Shown: positions 1 to 13,000, counted from the first letter of the stretch. The stretch: DNA of 64,000 bases from Leptodontidium sp. MPI-SDFR-AT-0119 (GCA_020726505.1 JAHLEZ010000004.1:1922001-1986000), one strand, 5' to 3'. Numbers and translations: made by a program. The notes: generated by a model not told the origin, from the letters alone.

Positions 1-98
1 TGATCACTCATACACGTCCTGGCTAATTCGCCTTGGAGACGGACCAGACGAGAAAATCAGACCAACCATATTGCTCACTCACGCATACTACCCTCGCC

Positions 99-3000
99 AT
101 GTCTTTTAGCGGTAGCGGTGTCCTGGGCAACTACGAGTCTATTGCCAGAACCGCCGGTGTTGCGCATTCTTCTGGCAATTCTTCACATCCTGATGCCAAT
201 GTCACAACTCCAGCCTCAAGTACCGAGACGGCACCTCAGGTAAACTCTCACGAGACCAGTGCCAGTGCCAGCGCCTTTTCGACCAATGCCACTGATACTC
301 CCACCAACGAGAAGGAGATAGAGGCGGGAGTCATCAACAGCAGCGAGAATGGCGGCGATTTCTCGTACTCTTACTCTTCGCAAAAGCAGATGGACGGCCC
401 GGTACAGGCTCCCGCGCGTGCTTATACCTCACAGTCTCAAGCTTCCAGTGCTGGGCCGTTTCCTGGAGACCCATTCACCGCTCACTTGCACCCAGACTCG
501 CCTCTGAATCCCAACAGCTCCAAGTTCAGAGCTCGCACTTGGGCAAAGACAATTGTCGACCTCCTGTCTGCGGATGGACCTTCGTTCCGAACCAGCGGCG
601 TCTGCTTTGAGAACCTGAACGTTTATGGATACGGCGCCGGAACCGACTACCAGAAAAACGTTGCCAACATTTGGTTAGAAGGTATTGGCATGGCGCGTCG
701 GGCACTTGGCCAGCGGAAGCGCCGTATCGACATTCTGCGCAACTTTGACGGCCTTGTCCACAATGGCGAAATGCTTGTTGTTTTGGGCCCTCCTGGATCT
801 GGATGCAGCACGTTCCTCAAGACCCTTGCTGGCGAGACGGACGGTCTCTACGTGGACGACCAGTCTCATTTCAACTACCAGGGACTGTCAGCTAACGAGA
901 TTCACACTGCTCACCGCGGTGAAGCCATCTACACTGCTGAAGTCGACGCTCACTTCCCCATGCTGACTGTTGGCGAAACTCTCACTTTCGCCTCCCGCGC
1001 TCGAGCCCCGCGGAGTCTGCCTAAGAATGTTACTCACGACACTTTCTCAGACTATATGAGGGATGGTGTGATGGCAATGTTCGGTATTAGCCATACTCGG
1101 AATACTCGAGTGGGAAACGAGTACATTCGAGGTGTGTCTGGCGGGGAGAGAAAACGAGTCACTATTTCGGAAGCTGCTCTTTCCGGTGCCCCCTTTCAAT
1201 GCTGGGATAACTCAACTCGAGGTTTGGATAGTGCCAACGCCATCGAGTTTTGCAAGACTCTTAGGCTTCAGACAGAGCTTTTCCAAACTACTTGCGCCGT
1301 TTCAATCTATCAAGCTCCCCAGAACGCGTACGAGCTTTTTGACAAAGCCCTCATCCTTTACGAAGGGCGGCAGGTCTTTTTCGGTCGCGCCGATGCTGCT
1401 AAGCAGTATTTTATAGATTTGGGTTTCGAGTGCGCTGAGCGTCAAACAACTCCCGACTTTCTGACATCCATGACCAGCCCTCAAGAACGCATCGTACGAG
1501 CCGGCTTCGAAAAAAATGTACCCAGAAGCTCAGATGAGTTTGCGGCTGCGTGGAAGAACAGCACTGCGTACAAAGCTCTGCAGGAAGAGATTGCGGAGTA
1601 CAAGATTGCACACCCCATCAATGGCCCTGACGCTGTGGCGTTTCGTGCCCTCAAACGAGCTCAGCAGGCCAAGAGACAGCGAGCCAGTTCTCCTTTTACA
1701 TTGTCATATGGCCAGCAGGTGAAGTTGTGTCTCTGGCGCGCGTATCGACGCCTCATCGGTGACCCTTCCATCACCGTCGGTCAGCTCATTGCTAATGTTG
1801 TGATGGGCTTGATCATCACCTCTGTCTTCTACAACTTGCAACGTACCACATCTAGCTTTTACCAACGAAGTGCTTTGTTGTTCTTTGGTGTGCTCATGAA
1901 CGCCTTCAGCTCGGCCTTGGAAATCTTGACTCTCTACGCGCAACGATCAATCGTCGAAAAGCACGCTCGATATGCGTTCTATCACCCGTCTGCCGAAGCA
2001 TTCGCGTCTATGTTGATAGACATGCCTTATAAGACCCTGAACTCCATAGTTTTCAACCTTGTCTTGTGTATGTCACCTTCCTCCCCCAAAGCAAAGCCAC
2101 GACCACGTGTGTGTGGCTGCACCATTTATTTTCTTACTTTACTCGCCCCGAAGAGGCTATTGACATGATTTTCAGACTTTATGTCCAACCTTCGTCGTGA
2201 ACCTGGAGCGTTCTTCTTCTATTTGTTGACATCCTACCTCACCGTCCTAACTATGTCGGGCATCTTCCGATCCATTGCTTCCGCATCTCGAACCCTATCG
2301 CAAGCTATGGTACCAGCGGCTATCTTGATTCTAGGCCTCGTCATGTTTACTGGATTCGTCATTCCTATCGATTACATGTTGGGTTGGTGCAGATGGATGA
2401 ACTACATCGACCCTGTGGCATATGCCTTCGAGGCTCTTATGGTTAACGAGGTCTGCCCCAACCATCTTGTCATACAACGTTTCAGGGCAGAACCTAACGA
2501 TGCATAGTTCCACGGTGTCGATTATCTGTGCACGTCATACGTTCCGAGCCCGTTGATTGCTGGATACGCAGATGTCAGCGACACTAATCGCGTGTGCTCA
2601 GCTGTAGGCTCTGTTCCAGGAAACAGTTATGTAGCTGGATCGTCCTACATCTCCTCTGGTTTCCGCTACGAAGCAGGCCACAAGTGGCGCAACATCGGGA
2701 TCCTGATTGGCTTTCTCATGTACGTCATCGTTGCCCTATGTCCATGTATACACTGACGAGACAGCTTCTTCAACGGCCTTTATGTGGTTCTTACCGAACT
2801 CATCACCGCCAAGAAGTCAAAGGGTGAAGTGCTCGTTTTCCGCCGAGGGCACAGACCCGCCCAGTTCAAGGAACGCAAAGGTGACTCGGAAGCTGGCATA
2901 TTACATGCGTCTGGACCCTCTGGAATTGCCATGCTGGTGGAACATGGCAACGCATCTGACAAGGAGGCTGGGCTTATTCAGCAGCACACGAGTGTTTTTC

Positions 3001-5003
3001 ATTGGAGGTAAGTTGATTGCACCCGAATATCCCTCTCCTGATGCACATGAGGCATTACTGATGTCAAAATTTTAAGCAATGTGTGCTACGATGTCAAAAT
3101 CAAGAGTGAGACTCGCCGTATTCTCGACCACGTTGATGGTTGGGTCAAGCCCGGCACTCTTACCGCCCTGATGGGTGTGTCTGGTGCTGGAAAGACTACC
3201 TTGCTCGACTGTTTGGCTGACCGAACTTCAATGGGTATCGTCACTGGCGAGATGCTTGTTAATGGCAGGTCTCGTGATGCTTCATTCCAGAGAAATACTG
3301 GATATGTTCAACAACAAGATCTCCACCTTGAAACCACTACAGTCCGAGAAGCCTTGAACTTCAGTGCTCTCTTACGACAACCGACTCATATCCCTCGGAA
3401 AGAGAAGCTCGCTTACGTCGACGAAGTGATCAAGCTCTTAGATATGGATGAATATGCCGATGCTGTTGTTGGTATACTCGGTGAAGGTCTTAATGTTGAG
3501 CAGCGGAAGCGCCTAACGATTGGTGTTGAACTCGCAGCTAAACCGCCCTTGTTGCTCTTTGTTGACGAGCCAACATCAGGTCTTGATAGTCAGACTGCTT
3601 GGGCTATTCTTGACCTCCTAGAGAAGCTTACAAAATCCGGACAGGCGATTCTTTGCACCATTCATCAACCCTCCGCTATGCTTTTCCAACGTTTTGATCG
3701 CTTGCTCCTCTTGGCCGAAGGTGGGAAGACAGTCTATTTTGGAGACATCGGCAAGAATTCCAAGACTATGATATCCTACTTTGAACGCAACGGCTCTGAC
3801 CCGTGCCCACCGGATGCAAACCCTGCTGAGTGGATGTTGGAAGCTATCGGTGCCGCTCCTGGATCCGACAGTGAAGTCGATTGGTACAAGACCTGGCGGG
3901 ACAGTCACGAGCTTGAAGCCGTCCAGTCAGAACTCAAGCTTCTCGAAGGCCATGCTAGTGATAGCCAAACAGCGGATGAGCAGCAAGCTGGTTTCAAAGA
4001 ATTCGCAGCTCCCTTGCCAGAACAGTTGTATGAAGTCACACATCGTGTCTTCCAGCAATACTGGCGAACACCTTCATATATCTACTCCAAGGCGGCCCTC
4101 TGTATCCTCATCTCGGCTTTTATTGGCTTCGCGTTTTTCAAGGCTCCAAACACCATACAAGGCTTACAGAATCAGACTTTTGCCGTCTTCAATCTTTTGA
4201 CGATCTTCGGTCAGCTGGTCCAACAAACGATGCCATACTTTGTCGTCCAGCGAGATCTATATGAAGTTCGCGAACGCCCATCCAAGGTCTACTCCTGGAA
4301 AATCTTTATGCTTTCTCAAATTATCGTCGAGATCCCTTGGAACACCCTCATGTCGCTCCTCATATTCATCTGCTTTTACTACCCGATTGGCTTGTACAAA
4401 AATGCCGAACCAGCAGGCCAGGTATCCGAGCGTAGTGCACTTATGTTCCTTATCTTATGGGCTTTTATGATGTTCACTTGCACTTTTACCGATATGGTAA
4501 TTGCCGGTTTCGAGTCTGCCGAAGCTGGAGGCAATGTGGCCAACTTGCTCTTCATGTTGTGTCTAGTCTTCTGTGGTATCCTCGCCAACCCCGACACTTT
4601 CCCGCGTTTCTGGATTTTTATGTACCGTGTTTCACCGTTTACCTACATGGCAACAGCCCTACTTTCAGTCGCCGTCGCCAACACGAACGTGGTTTGCGCC
4701 ACCAATGAGCTTCTTCACTTTGCTCCGGTCGCTGGCCAGACTTGCGGCACGTACATGAGCGAATATATCAAAGTGGCGGGCGGATATCTGGTGGATGCCA
4801 ACGCCACCGACTCGTGCGCGTTCTGCACAATCGATAGCACCAACACCTTCCTTGCAGGCTCTCACGCCTTCTACTCCGAGCGTTGGAGGAACTTCGGTAT
4901 CTTCCTCTCATACTCAATCTTCAACATCGCCGGTGCGCTCTTTGTCTATTGGTTGGTCAGAGTGCCTAAGAAGTTCAGCAGCAAGAAGAAGAAACAGGAG
5001 TGA
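99..5003 (+). CDS. PDR/CDR-type ABC multidrug exporter, five exons
   Basis: Full-size pleiotropic drug resistance ABC transporter in the (NBD-TMD)x2 order, expected in the plasma membrane, exporting hydrophobic compounds with ATP. Exons by eye: 99-2067, 2176-2450, 2508-2719, 2765-3007, 3077-5003, giving about 1541 aa, normal for the family. NBD1 has Walker [10 protein letters not shown] near residue 230 and signature [11 protein letters not shown]2 has canonical Walker [10 protein letters not shown] near residue 933 and the degenerate [11 protein letters not shown]. The Cys in the first Walker A is typical of fungal PDR proteins. The N-terminal 120 residues are Ser/Thr-rich. I chose the ATG at 99 because the upstream in-frame codons contain no ATG; an earlier exon left of the window cannot be excluded. 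It may protect the producer against the NRPS product, but two unrelated genes separate it from the cluster. Confidence 0.93.
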
Positions 5004-5829
5004 GATGCTCCCAGGGGAGAGCAAGGGTGTACAGTAGTACTCCAAAGAGAAGGCGGACACATTTGTCCTTGTAGCCAGTCTTAATCTCTCATTTATCTTG
5101 TATCTATTTGTTGCCTCCAGAATTGCCGTCTCATTCCGACCACGATTAGATCCTTTCTTTAATTGAATATATATCTTAATTGCTGTGTTTATTATTTGAG
5201 AACTGCCAAGATCCTAACTCTAAGCAACACTCTTTGGAAGAAATCGCTGCTAGTTGCAATACTCCTATGTGTAATTCAATGAGTCCCGCTCGTTCAAACA
5301 TTATTTCCTCACGGCCGGCTCGTTGTTGACTGTTCTGTTACTATTCCACGCTCCCTCAACTCTGCGCCTGCTATCTCAATCTGCCCTATATGAATCTATT
5401 GAAAGCGACGCGAGCGCGTGCGAGAATGGTACAGCTAATCGCCAGAGCGCGAACCTTGTATATTCCGGCCAGTCTTCACAGCTGGGAAGTCATCCAATTT
5501 CGACCCCACGCCATCAACACAATTATATTTATCTTGTAAAAAAAAAGAGGGGGGGGGGGGGAAGGGGGGAACTGGTTTAAAAGAAAGGGCTGCTTCTCTT
5601 TACTTATTTGCTAAAGTCTTGGGGACTTTTGTGAATTAGGGAATAATTCAACTCCGAAGAAGCTATTTTTCGTCTGTTGCAGGCACGTGATGTGTACTGT
5701 GAAACATACCTCGTACAGTACCTACTAGGAAGGTACCTTGAAGTTGCGTACCTGTAATGCAAACCGCACTTGCAAATCGCATTTGCAAATCGCATTTGAT
5801 GACATTCCCTAACTACACTTCTCACAAAA
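5004..5829. other. Intergenic, no gene seen; homopurine/poly-G tract
   Basis: Contains the 3' flank of the ABC transporter and the 5' flank of the kinase-like gene. An A-run followed by a long G-run lies at about 5538-5570. Near 5756-5800 a short direct repeat (GCAAATCGCATTTG) occurs twice in tandem. No supported coding region. Confidence 0.5.
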
Positions 5830-6867
5830 ATGGAAGAAGAAGACAGTAAAGCGCACTGGGATGAGAATGTCCGGTATTGCTGCACGAATGCCACTGGAGA
5901 GATCAATCACGATTGGGACTTCACCATCATCTGCAACTCGAAGCACTTCGTCGTCACAATTACGCCTGGGCTTCCAGAAGACCCAACAACGCCTCTTCTT
6001 GTGCAATTCAGTAAGGCATTTGACGAAGATGACGACGAGAAAATCGAGGAAGCCCAAGACGAAATCTTCGACTTGGTCATCAGTGCTGGCTGGCAAAAAT
6101 TCAAAGCAATGGCGCCACTTATCCCAGGAGGAGACTCGTATCCTAGCATGTCCAAGAAGAATCTCTATTCCGACCTTAATCCAGAAATATTCTATTTTCG
6201 ACTCGTCGTGACCGAAGGACATGCAGAGATGGTGCAAAAGCCTCCTCCCCCTCCGCAGCTTGATTCCTTGCACTTAAATCTAAAGGACAACGCGCTGGAC
6301 TTGCCTCGCTACTCTTCTCGAGATATCACAGTAACGAGCAGGCTGATGGGCTCGGGATATATTGCCAAAGTTTCGATATGCGGAGTTGACATGTGTTGTA
6401 AGATGAACACGGTATATTCCTTTAGAGCAGTGCAGCGCGAATTTGACTGCTTACGACAAATTACCATGTCAAAAAATGCAGCTTCTATTCCAACGCCGAA
6501 GCTCCGGGGGTTAGTTGTTGATGATAATGGTCTCGTTCTTGGGATCTTAGAGGATTTTGTTGCGAACAGAGGAAGGTTGAGTGATGTGGTCAAGAATGAG
6601 GTTGGAGTTTGTAAGGAGAGGAGAGCAAAGTGGGCGAAGCAGATTCAAAAGGCTGTTGCGCTTTTGCATGATATTGGCGTGGTATGGGGGTATGGAAAAG
6701 CAGAGAATATTCTTGTTGAGAGTGGGAGTGATGGTTGTTTTTTAGTTGATTTTGGAGGCAGTTATACGGATGGGTGGGTAGATAGGACTTTGATGGAAAC
6801 TCGTGCTGGAGACGATCAGACTGTGGAGAAGATTGCTAAGTGGTTGGATAATGGAATCTGGCCTTGA
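5830..6867 (+). CDS. Kinase-fold protein with substituted catalytic Asp (possible pseudokinase)
   Basis: Single exon, 345 aa. The C-terminal half has a protein-kinase fold: candidate ATP-binding Lys191 (CCKM), helix-C Glu in VQREF, a hinge-like ILEDFV, the loop WGYGKAENILV at 286-296 and DFG at 307-309 followed by GSYTDGWVD. From memory of this fungal family, the catalytic loop usually reads WGD-K-N. Here the Asp position holds Tyr288, while Lys290 and Asn293 remain. The N-terminal 150 residues are acidic and match nothing I recognise. Partner and role are unknown. It lies between the ABC transporter and CK2 beta, with its own promoter. The ORF is intact, so this is a substitution rather than decay, unless it is a sequence error. 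Confidence 0.7.
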   Translation: MEEEDSKAHWDENVRYCCTNATGEINHDWDFTIICNSKHFVVTITPGLPEDPTTPLLVQFSKAFDEDDDEKIEEAQDEIFDLVISAGWQKFKAMAPLIPGGDSYPSMSKKNLYSDLNPEIFYFRLVVTEGHAEMVQKPPPPPQLDSLHLNLKDNALDLPRYSSRDITVTSRLMGSGYIAKVSICGVDMCCKMNTVYSFRAVQREFDCLRQITMSKNAASIPTPKLRGLVVDDNGLVLGILEDFVANRGRLSDVVKNEVGVCKERRAKWAKQIQKAVALLHDIGVVWGYGKAENILVESGSDGCFLVDFGGSYTDGWVDRTLMETRAGDDQTVEKIAKWLDNGIWP

Positions 6868-7664
6868 GCTGGTTAGGTGTATTGAAGCTGTGAGTGTGCA
6901 AGCTGATTAGGGGAGCCGATTACTTGTGTAAGAAACGAAATCGTCACTCCAGTTGAGGTGCGTCTGCTTGGCAGGGAGTATTGCTTATTCACTGCTGTGG
7001 GTGAGAGAGGATTTCTCGATGATAACCTTTCTATTGCCCTGCGCTTGGCGTCCTATTTTTGTCATCAATGCAGACTAAAAGTTTATCCTATCATTTGGGA
7101 CCATGCTTCCACATTGCTCTCCGATCGCTGAACTTCCTACTTGCCTGTCCACTTGTATGCTACCTTTCTCTTGACACGGCGAACTTAAAGGTTTACTGGC
7201 GATACTGTCTATAGGTATCCAAACTTGACAGAGTAGTGTGCCTTGGACTGGATACTCCCCGGTTCGTTCTGCTTGTGGGTACTTATGCTAGCATAGTTTG
7301 CTGTTTGAACTTCTCGACAGCGCTGTGGTATACCTGCTAGGTACCTCTGAAAAGTAAGCAACCTCCTGTCGGGTCGCAGCATCTGCGCAATCAAAACAAG
7401 GTTGAGGCTAGCGGCAAGTTTTGACAATGTAAACAGACAGAGACACAATGAAACTGGATCAAACAATTCTTTTCAACAATTGCTTTCTATGCGAGCCTGC
7501 TGGGCAGGTGACTCAGCTCACTACGCCATATGTCCATAAAGTCCAACGCCAGACACATGCAATAATAACCCTTCCTCCCTAGAACAATCCGTCAGAAAGC
7601 AAAGCCGTAACGTAATCATAGCCAAAGCACTGCACCCACCAAGTGCAAATGGGCGCACCGGAAA
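6868..7664. other. Convergent intergenic spacer, nothing supported
   Basis: Lies between the 3' ends of the kinase-like gene and CK2 beta. It has only short open frames without recognisable motifs. Presumably holds both 3' UTRs. Confidence 0.4.
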
Positions 7665-9328
7665 TTATATCTGGTTGTTTAGGTTCCCTCCCTCCATCTC
7701 CCCGTTTTCTAGTACCTCCATGTCAACTTCTTCGTCTTCGTCATCATCGTCCGAATCTTCGGCCTCAACCTCCTCCTCGTCGTCCTTGAACCCACTCTCA
7801 ATCTCTAGCTTCCTGAGGCGCTTCCGCATGTCGTCTCTTTGTCCATCCTGCCATCTAATCAACGTCGCCGGAGCATGTACTCTGAAGCCGTAGATTCGAG
7901 GGATGTATCTATCGGCGCTTTTTGCGGGAATCAATGCGGGGTAGACCTGGAAAATGATATTGTGGAAGGATGTGCCGAAGTATGCGCCATCGATGGCGGA
8001 GTGACGGGAGGATTTGGGATTGTAGATGTCTTCGCATTTTGCGCAGTAGAGCTTTACTGCCTTGACGTTTGGGTTGTCTGACTGACCCATGGGAAGGAGG
8101 GGATGGGATTTGCACATAACTCGGGGACATTTGCCAAAGTCCGCTTTCTTGTACTTGTCCAGCTAGAATATCGTTAGAACGGCTTCAATATATGCTCAGA
8201 GTCACACGAACCATTTTCGCAAGCCCCCTTGTAGTGACAATGTATCTAGCATGAACGAGCCCATACAGATGCCTCGCAGACTTCTCGATTGTCTCCCGCA
8301 TCTCATCATCGCAATCTAGGTCGAAGACATCTGTAACAAGATCTAGGGCATATTGGTAGTATTGAACTTCAGTGTTCAGGCCAGTGAGGTTGAACCGGTC
8401 AGTAAGGTAGTCTTCGTCGATCTCGCAGAAGTACTCGTTTCCGCGCGAGGATATGAACTGTAGATGACTTCGTTAGCAGTGGTTCTCTCCTGATAATCAA
8501 GCCAAGTAAGTACGCAGATAGCATAAGGTCCCTCATCTTCATCATTCGACTCGAGACCCCAAGCTGCTGAAGAATCGGAATCAGAATCGCCGAGATCGAG
8601 ACTTTGACTGCCACCTTGACCACGTCGCTGCGGACGGGACCTGAGTTTGCTCAAAGAGGCTCCCATCTTCTGTTCCGGAATAGACTTGCCGATATCCTCA
8701 GATCTTGAGGGCTCCATCCTATCTATCGTGTGGTTGTCCATGCCTTTGGTGAATTGGTGATGGAGCGGGGGTTGATCTGGTGGGGGCGCTGCTGTTGAAG
8801 TAGGCCAAAGGTCGCAAAAGATTGCAAAGGGTCGTAGAAGATCGCGTAGAAACAACAGTCATCAGGACTGAAGGTGATTCTTCAAAGGCGAAGTCTGCGA
8901 GTTGCCACGAAGGGCTTTGGGCTCTGCCTCCCAGGCGAGGGGTTCATTGCGCATTTGGACACCCCGATGTGAATCAAGCAGACGTCGGGCAACATGACCA
9001 TCTCCCTCATGAACAGCAACACCAGTTTCCCTCCCTTGCATGTTTCTTCCCTTCCTGCGAAGCTCTTCCGCCGTCGAACACAAATAGAAACGCGCGGCGC
9101 AAGGAAAAGAAAGCTGAGGCTTACCCAATCTCTCCAGTAGCTAGTATAGTCGCTATCCGTCTCGCTATTGAAGTCGTCCATATTATCACGTCGCCCTTCA
9201 GCATGTGCTTGAGAGGCACTTGCCAAATTGTAGGCAACGGTGTCGTTGATGTCGAGGGAGGTCCCGAGGCTGGGTGTTGGTGTTGGAATTGGAGGCTCGT
9301 TTCGCTTCGAATATTGGCTTGGGTCCAT
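7665..9328 (-). CDS. Casein kinase II regulatory (beta) subunit, three exons
   Basis: Regulatory subunit of the CK2 Ser/Thr kinase holoenzyme (alpha2beta2), nucleus and cytoplasm. Exons by eye: 9328-9125, 8457-8212, 8162-7665, about 315 aa. The family core is clear: WRDW|FISSRGNEYFCEID across the first junction, DRFNLTGL, the Zn finger CPRVMC...CAKCEDIY, and DGAYFGTSFH. The C terminus is a long acidic tail, as in the fungal subunit with an acidic extension. The start is uncertain: Met at 9328 (used), 9181 (MDDFNSETDS) and 9385 are all in frame. Intron 1 (8458-9124, 667 bp) is very long for this window and contains an open frame. A housekeeping gene, it marks the left edge of the accessory region. 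Confidence 0.88.
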
Positions 9329-10015
9329 TCCATTTGGAGGGGCAGGTTCACCGCCTGAGGCTGCAAATGGCGCTAAGCCACACACTAAGCCCCCCTTTCT
9401 TACTGGCGAGGTTGTTTGCGTCTGATTCGCCTAGGTGCATACCAACTACTAAGAGAGGCAAACGGGGACAAGGGCATTATCCTTTTTAACTTGGGAGACA
9501 TTTGAATTTGTTACTGCTGATCTGAATGCTTTTGAAATCACTTTTAGACTTTTGGTAGATTTCCTCCCTGTGAAAGTCAATACACGGTTATTTCTAGGCA
9601 TAAGTTTCGTGTAAACACTATCTGTTATTAGTTAGCTGTCTACTTTGCAGTATATTTAATTGAGATGAAACTTCATCTGCACAAGGGAAGACTCAATGAG
9701 TGGCCATAGGCGCACTTCGATTTCGCTTCGCTTAGCGCCGCAGACGGAGTTCATGTATTGTGTCCAGCTCACTACAGCAAAGGATCTGGCTCATGCGAAG
9801 CAAGGTGGGTGGTACTAAAATTGCCCTACTTGAGAAGTTTCTTTTTGGAAAGTACGTTGTTACAAATTGAAATTCAGTGCAAAATTCTACGTAGACGAAA
9901 GGTGTAATATAGGAGAACCAGGAAAAAAACTGCGGAACGTTGATTTTATCTCCCAATTCTCAATAATAACTCCCACCTAACTCCGTTGCCACAAGCCAAA
10001 ATAACTTGAAATAAT
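9329..10015. other. Intergenic between CK2 beta and the NRPS 3' end
   Basis: Holds the CK2 beta 5' region and the 3' flank of the NRPS. No coding region supported. The repeated TGCAGGAT word found between the cluster genes is not seen here. Confidence 0.4.
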
Positions 10016-13000
10016 TCAAACAGCTGCGCCTTCTTGCATAACCTTGAGACCCTCGCAAAAATAATCCATGAGGTCCTGCACAATCGCGGAATCAATAATC
10101 TCCTCAAAATAGCCAGCAACAATATTCAACTCATCGCCATGGGGCTCAACAACGACCCAGACATCCGTAATGTTAGCCGGAGTTGCTTCATACGAAATCT
10201 GGCATTTTGCGCCATACATCGCAGTGTTGCTGCTTGCCTCAGGCTGGTTCTGGAATTGTAGAATCGTGCTGAACCTAGGACGCTTGTGTTCATCAAGCGG
10301 CCAACTCGTACATTCCTTGAAAATACTTTCGAAGCCAAGATATTCGTGTGGGAGAGTCGAGACTTGTTGAGCTTGTACTTGGGCCAGTACAGTCTCCCAT
10401 ATGGGTGTGGTATCAACTCGGATTGGAATAAAGTTAACACAAGGTCCGATCACTTCCTCGATACCGTTCACGGGTGCCGATCGGCCTGAGATGAGATGAC
10501 CAAAGATGACGTCGGTCCGCTCACACAGTCTTGCAAGAGCCATAGCCCATGCGGCTTTGGCATATGTCGCCGATGTTGTACCACTGCGACGGTTCTTGAA
10601 AGCGGGAATGACTGATCTGATGGCATTTCCTGTCATCCTTTGCTGCCCTGGACTTGATCTTGTAGGCAGAACAGGCATTTCCGACTGGTCAAGGAGCGTT
10701 CGCCAGTAGTCGATAGCAGATCTCTTGTCTAGAGATTGGAGAGCGCTGATGTAGTATGACATTTGTCGGGGGTTTGCTTCCAGTCCGTGATCCAGCTTGT
10801 TACCCTTGAGTTGTTGTAGCAGCAGGGGGAGTGACATGCCATCGTACTGCGCGTGAGATAGCCGGATGACAAAACTGTCGCTGGATAGTCCCTCTATAAA
10901 CCAAGCCTTGAGCGGTGGCTCGTTCAAGGGAAGCGCTTTGCGCCGCTCATTCTTGATGAGCGAGTCGCAGAAGTTTTCCAAGGTCTCCGAGCTTACGAAT
11001 TGTTCGAATGGGCCAACAAAGCCACCAAGGATGGCCTGGTATGTACGATCCTGATACCGCACAAAAGCTGCCCGCATCATCTCAGTTGTGTCCACAGCTT
11101 GCTGGTACGCAGCGCGGACTTTCGATTTGTCCATCTTTTTATCGAATGCAATAGTCATGTACATGACCAGGCCGGCATTTCCAACTGTGTGTTCGGACAT
11201 GGCGAGAGCCTGGAAGTCCGTAGTCTCAAGGATTGCTCCCACTTGATAGTTCCGCAAGATAGCTTTGATTCCTGCCTGGCTCACGACGTCCACCTCCTCG
11301 CAGCTGTCCTCGAACTTGGCACCACTCACCAGATCAGCGTTGTGTTCGATGTGTTTGCAGAGATCGCGCAGGACAGGAGTTTGGAAGACCTGGGCCACTG
11401 TCAACTCCATGCCTGCGGAACGTGTTGCTGAGACGAGCTGCATTGCCGACATCGAGTCTGCGCCAAGCGTGAAGAAGTTGTCTTCCAGCCCAATTGTATC
11501 GACATCCTTTCCTAGGATGGTGGACCAAATATTTTGTAGCTCTTGGGCGACTCCAGGTAGAACATGATGTTGTGTTGCTTGTTTGGGACGATAAGTCTCG
11601 AGGACTTCATCTTTCATGTTCATGAGAACTTGCTGAATAGCTTTCCGGTCAAGTTTTCCGGAGTTGTTCAGGGGCAGTTCCCCCATCGGAATGAAAAGGT
11701 CGGGTACCATGTATCTTGGGAGGACTTCCGTCAACTTGATGCGAAGCTGTTCGAAGGGTTCCAGGAATGCTTCGGAGCTCGCCATAGGACCACTTGATTT
11801 CTCTCGAACCGACCCACTAAAGCTCTTCTCGTCGAGTTCCACCGCTGCAATGAGTGTTCCTTCTTTCCGACCCACACCTCTAAATATGAGGTTCACTGCT
11901 ACGCGACGGACGTGTGGCAAGGACCTCAACACCCAGTACTCGATCTCGGCCAATTCTACACGCTGACCACGGATCTTCACTTGCGTATCTCGTCGCCCGA
12001 GTATATTGTATGTGCCATCCTCATTTTGCTTTACGAGATCGCCTGTGCGATACATCCGTCGACTGTGGCCAAGGTTGTACTGGTGAACAAAATCAGGGTC
12101 AATAACAAACGAGGCTTTTGTTTTTTCCGAGTCGTTCAAGTATCCGCGAGCGAGGAATGGACCTTCGATAAGTAGTTCACCAGGCACTCCAATTGGGCAA
12201 ACGCGGTTATGATCACGGGGATCCACAACCCAGAAGCAACCTGCCAGAGGCCGTCCTATTAATGATGCGTGCTTCCGATGAACGAGAGGAGGTGAGCATG
12301 TCGAATGGATTGAACACTCAGCTGGCCCGTAGGCGTTCAGCACGGTTGCATGCTCGGCCCAGAGGTCCAAAACAGCATGTGTCACGGGCTCACCCAGTAA
12401 CACCAGAGTTTCAACAGCTGGAATCTTAGTTGGATCCAGAAACTCAGCGACAGTGGACGTCAAAGACATGAAGTTGGCTCCCGTTGATACTATGCAATTT
12501 TCGAGGTTACTCATACGCTCATCCTCCGAGGGCACGCACTTCATGAAAGTTAGCACTGAGATTTGCGACACTTGAGACCAGGGAGTTGGAGAAAGGCAGT
12601 CAGGAATTGTACGTACCACACAACCACCATAGTATAGAGTCGTGAAATTTTCCTGTATTGAAACATCGAAGGTATATGCAGCGAATTGGAGGACTCGGGA
12701 GGAATCGTTCAGACCAAAAGCGGCTCCATGAGCTTCAGCGCTTGCGGACAAAGCACTATGCTCTAGCACGACGCCTTTTGGTGTACCTGTACTGCCAGAT
12801 GTGTAGATTATAAAGGCGCTGTCGTTCGGCTTGGGTTGCCGCGTTGTGCTTGATCTGACGACAGTTGAGGAAAGGTCACTCAAGAATGGGGAATCGATGG
12901 TCAGCACGTCCGCTTCAACATTCGCTAGGCGAAATTTCTGCTGCTCATCGGCAAGCACGATTCGAACGGCAGCATCGCGTATGATAACTTCCACTCGCCC

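Noticed and set aside
7675..7893. Ser-rich plus-strand ORF
   Set aside because: It is the antisense of the acidic tail of CK2 beta; the Asp/Glu codons read as Ser on the other strand.
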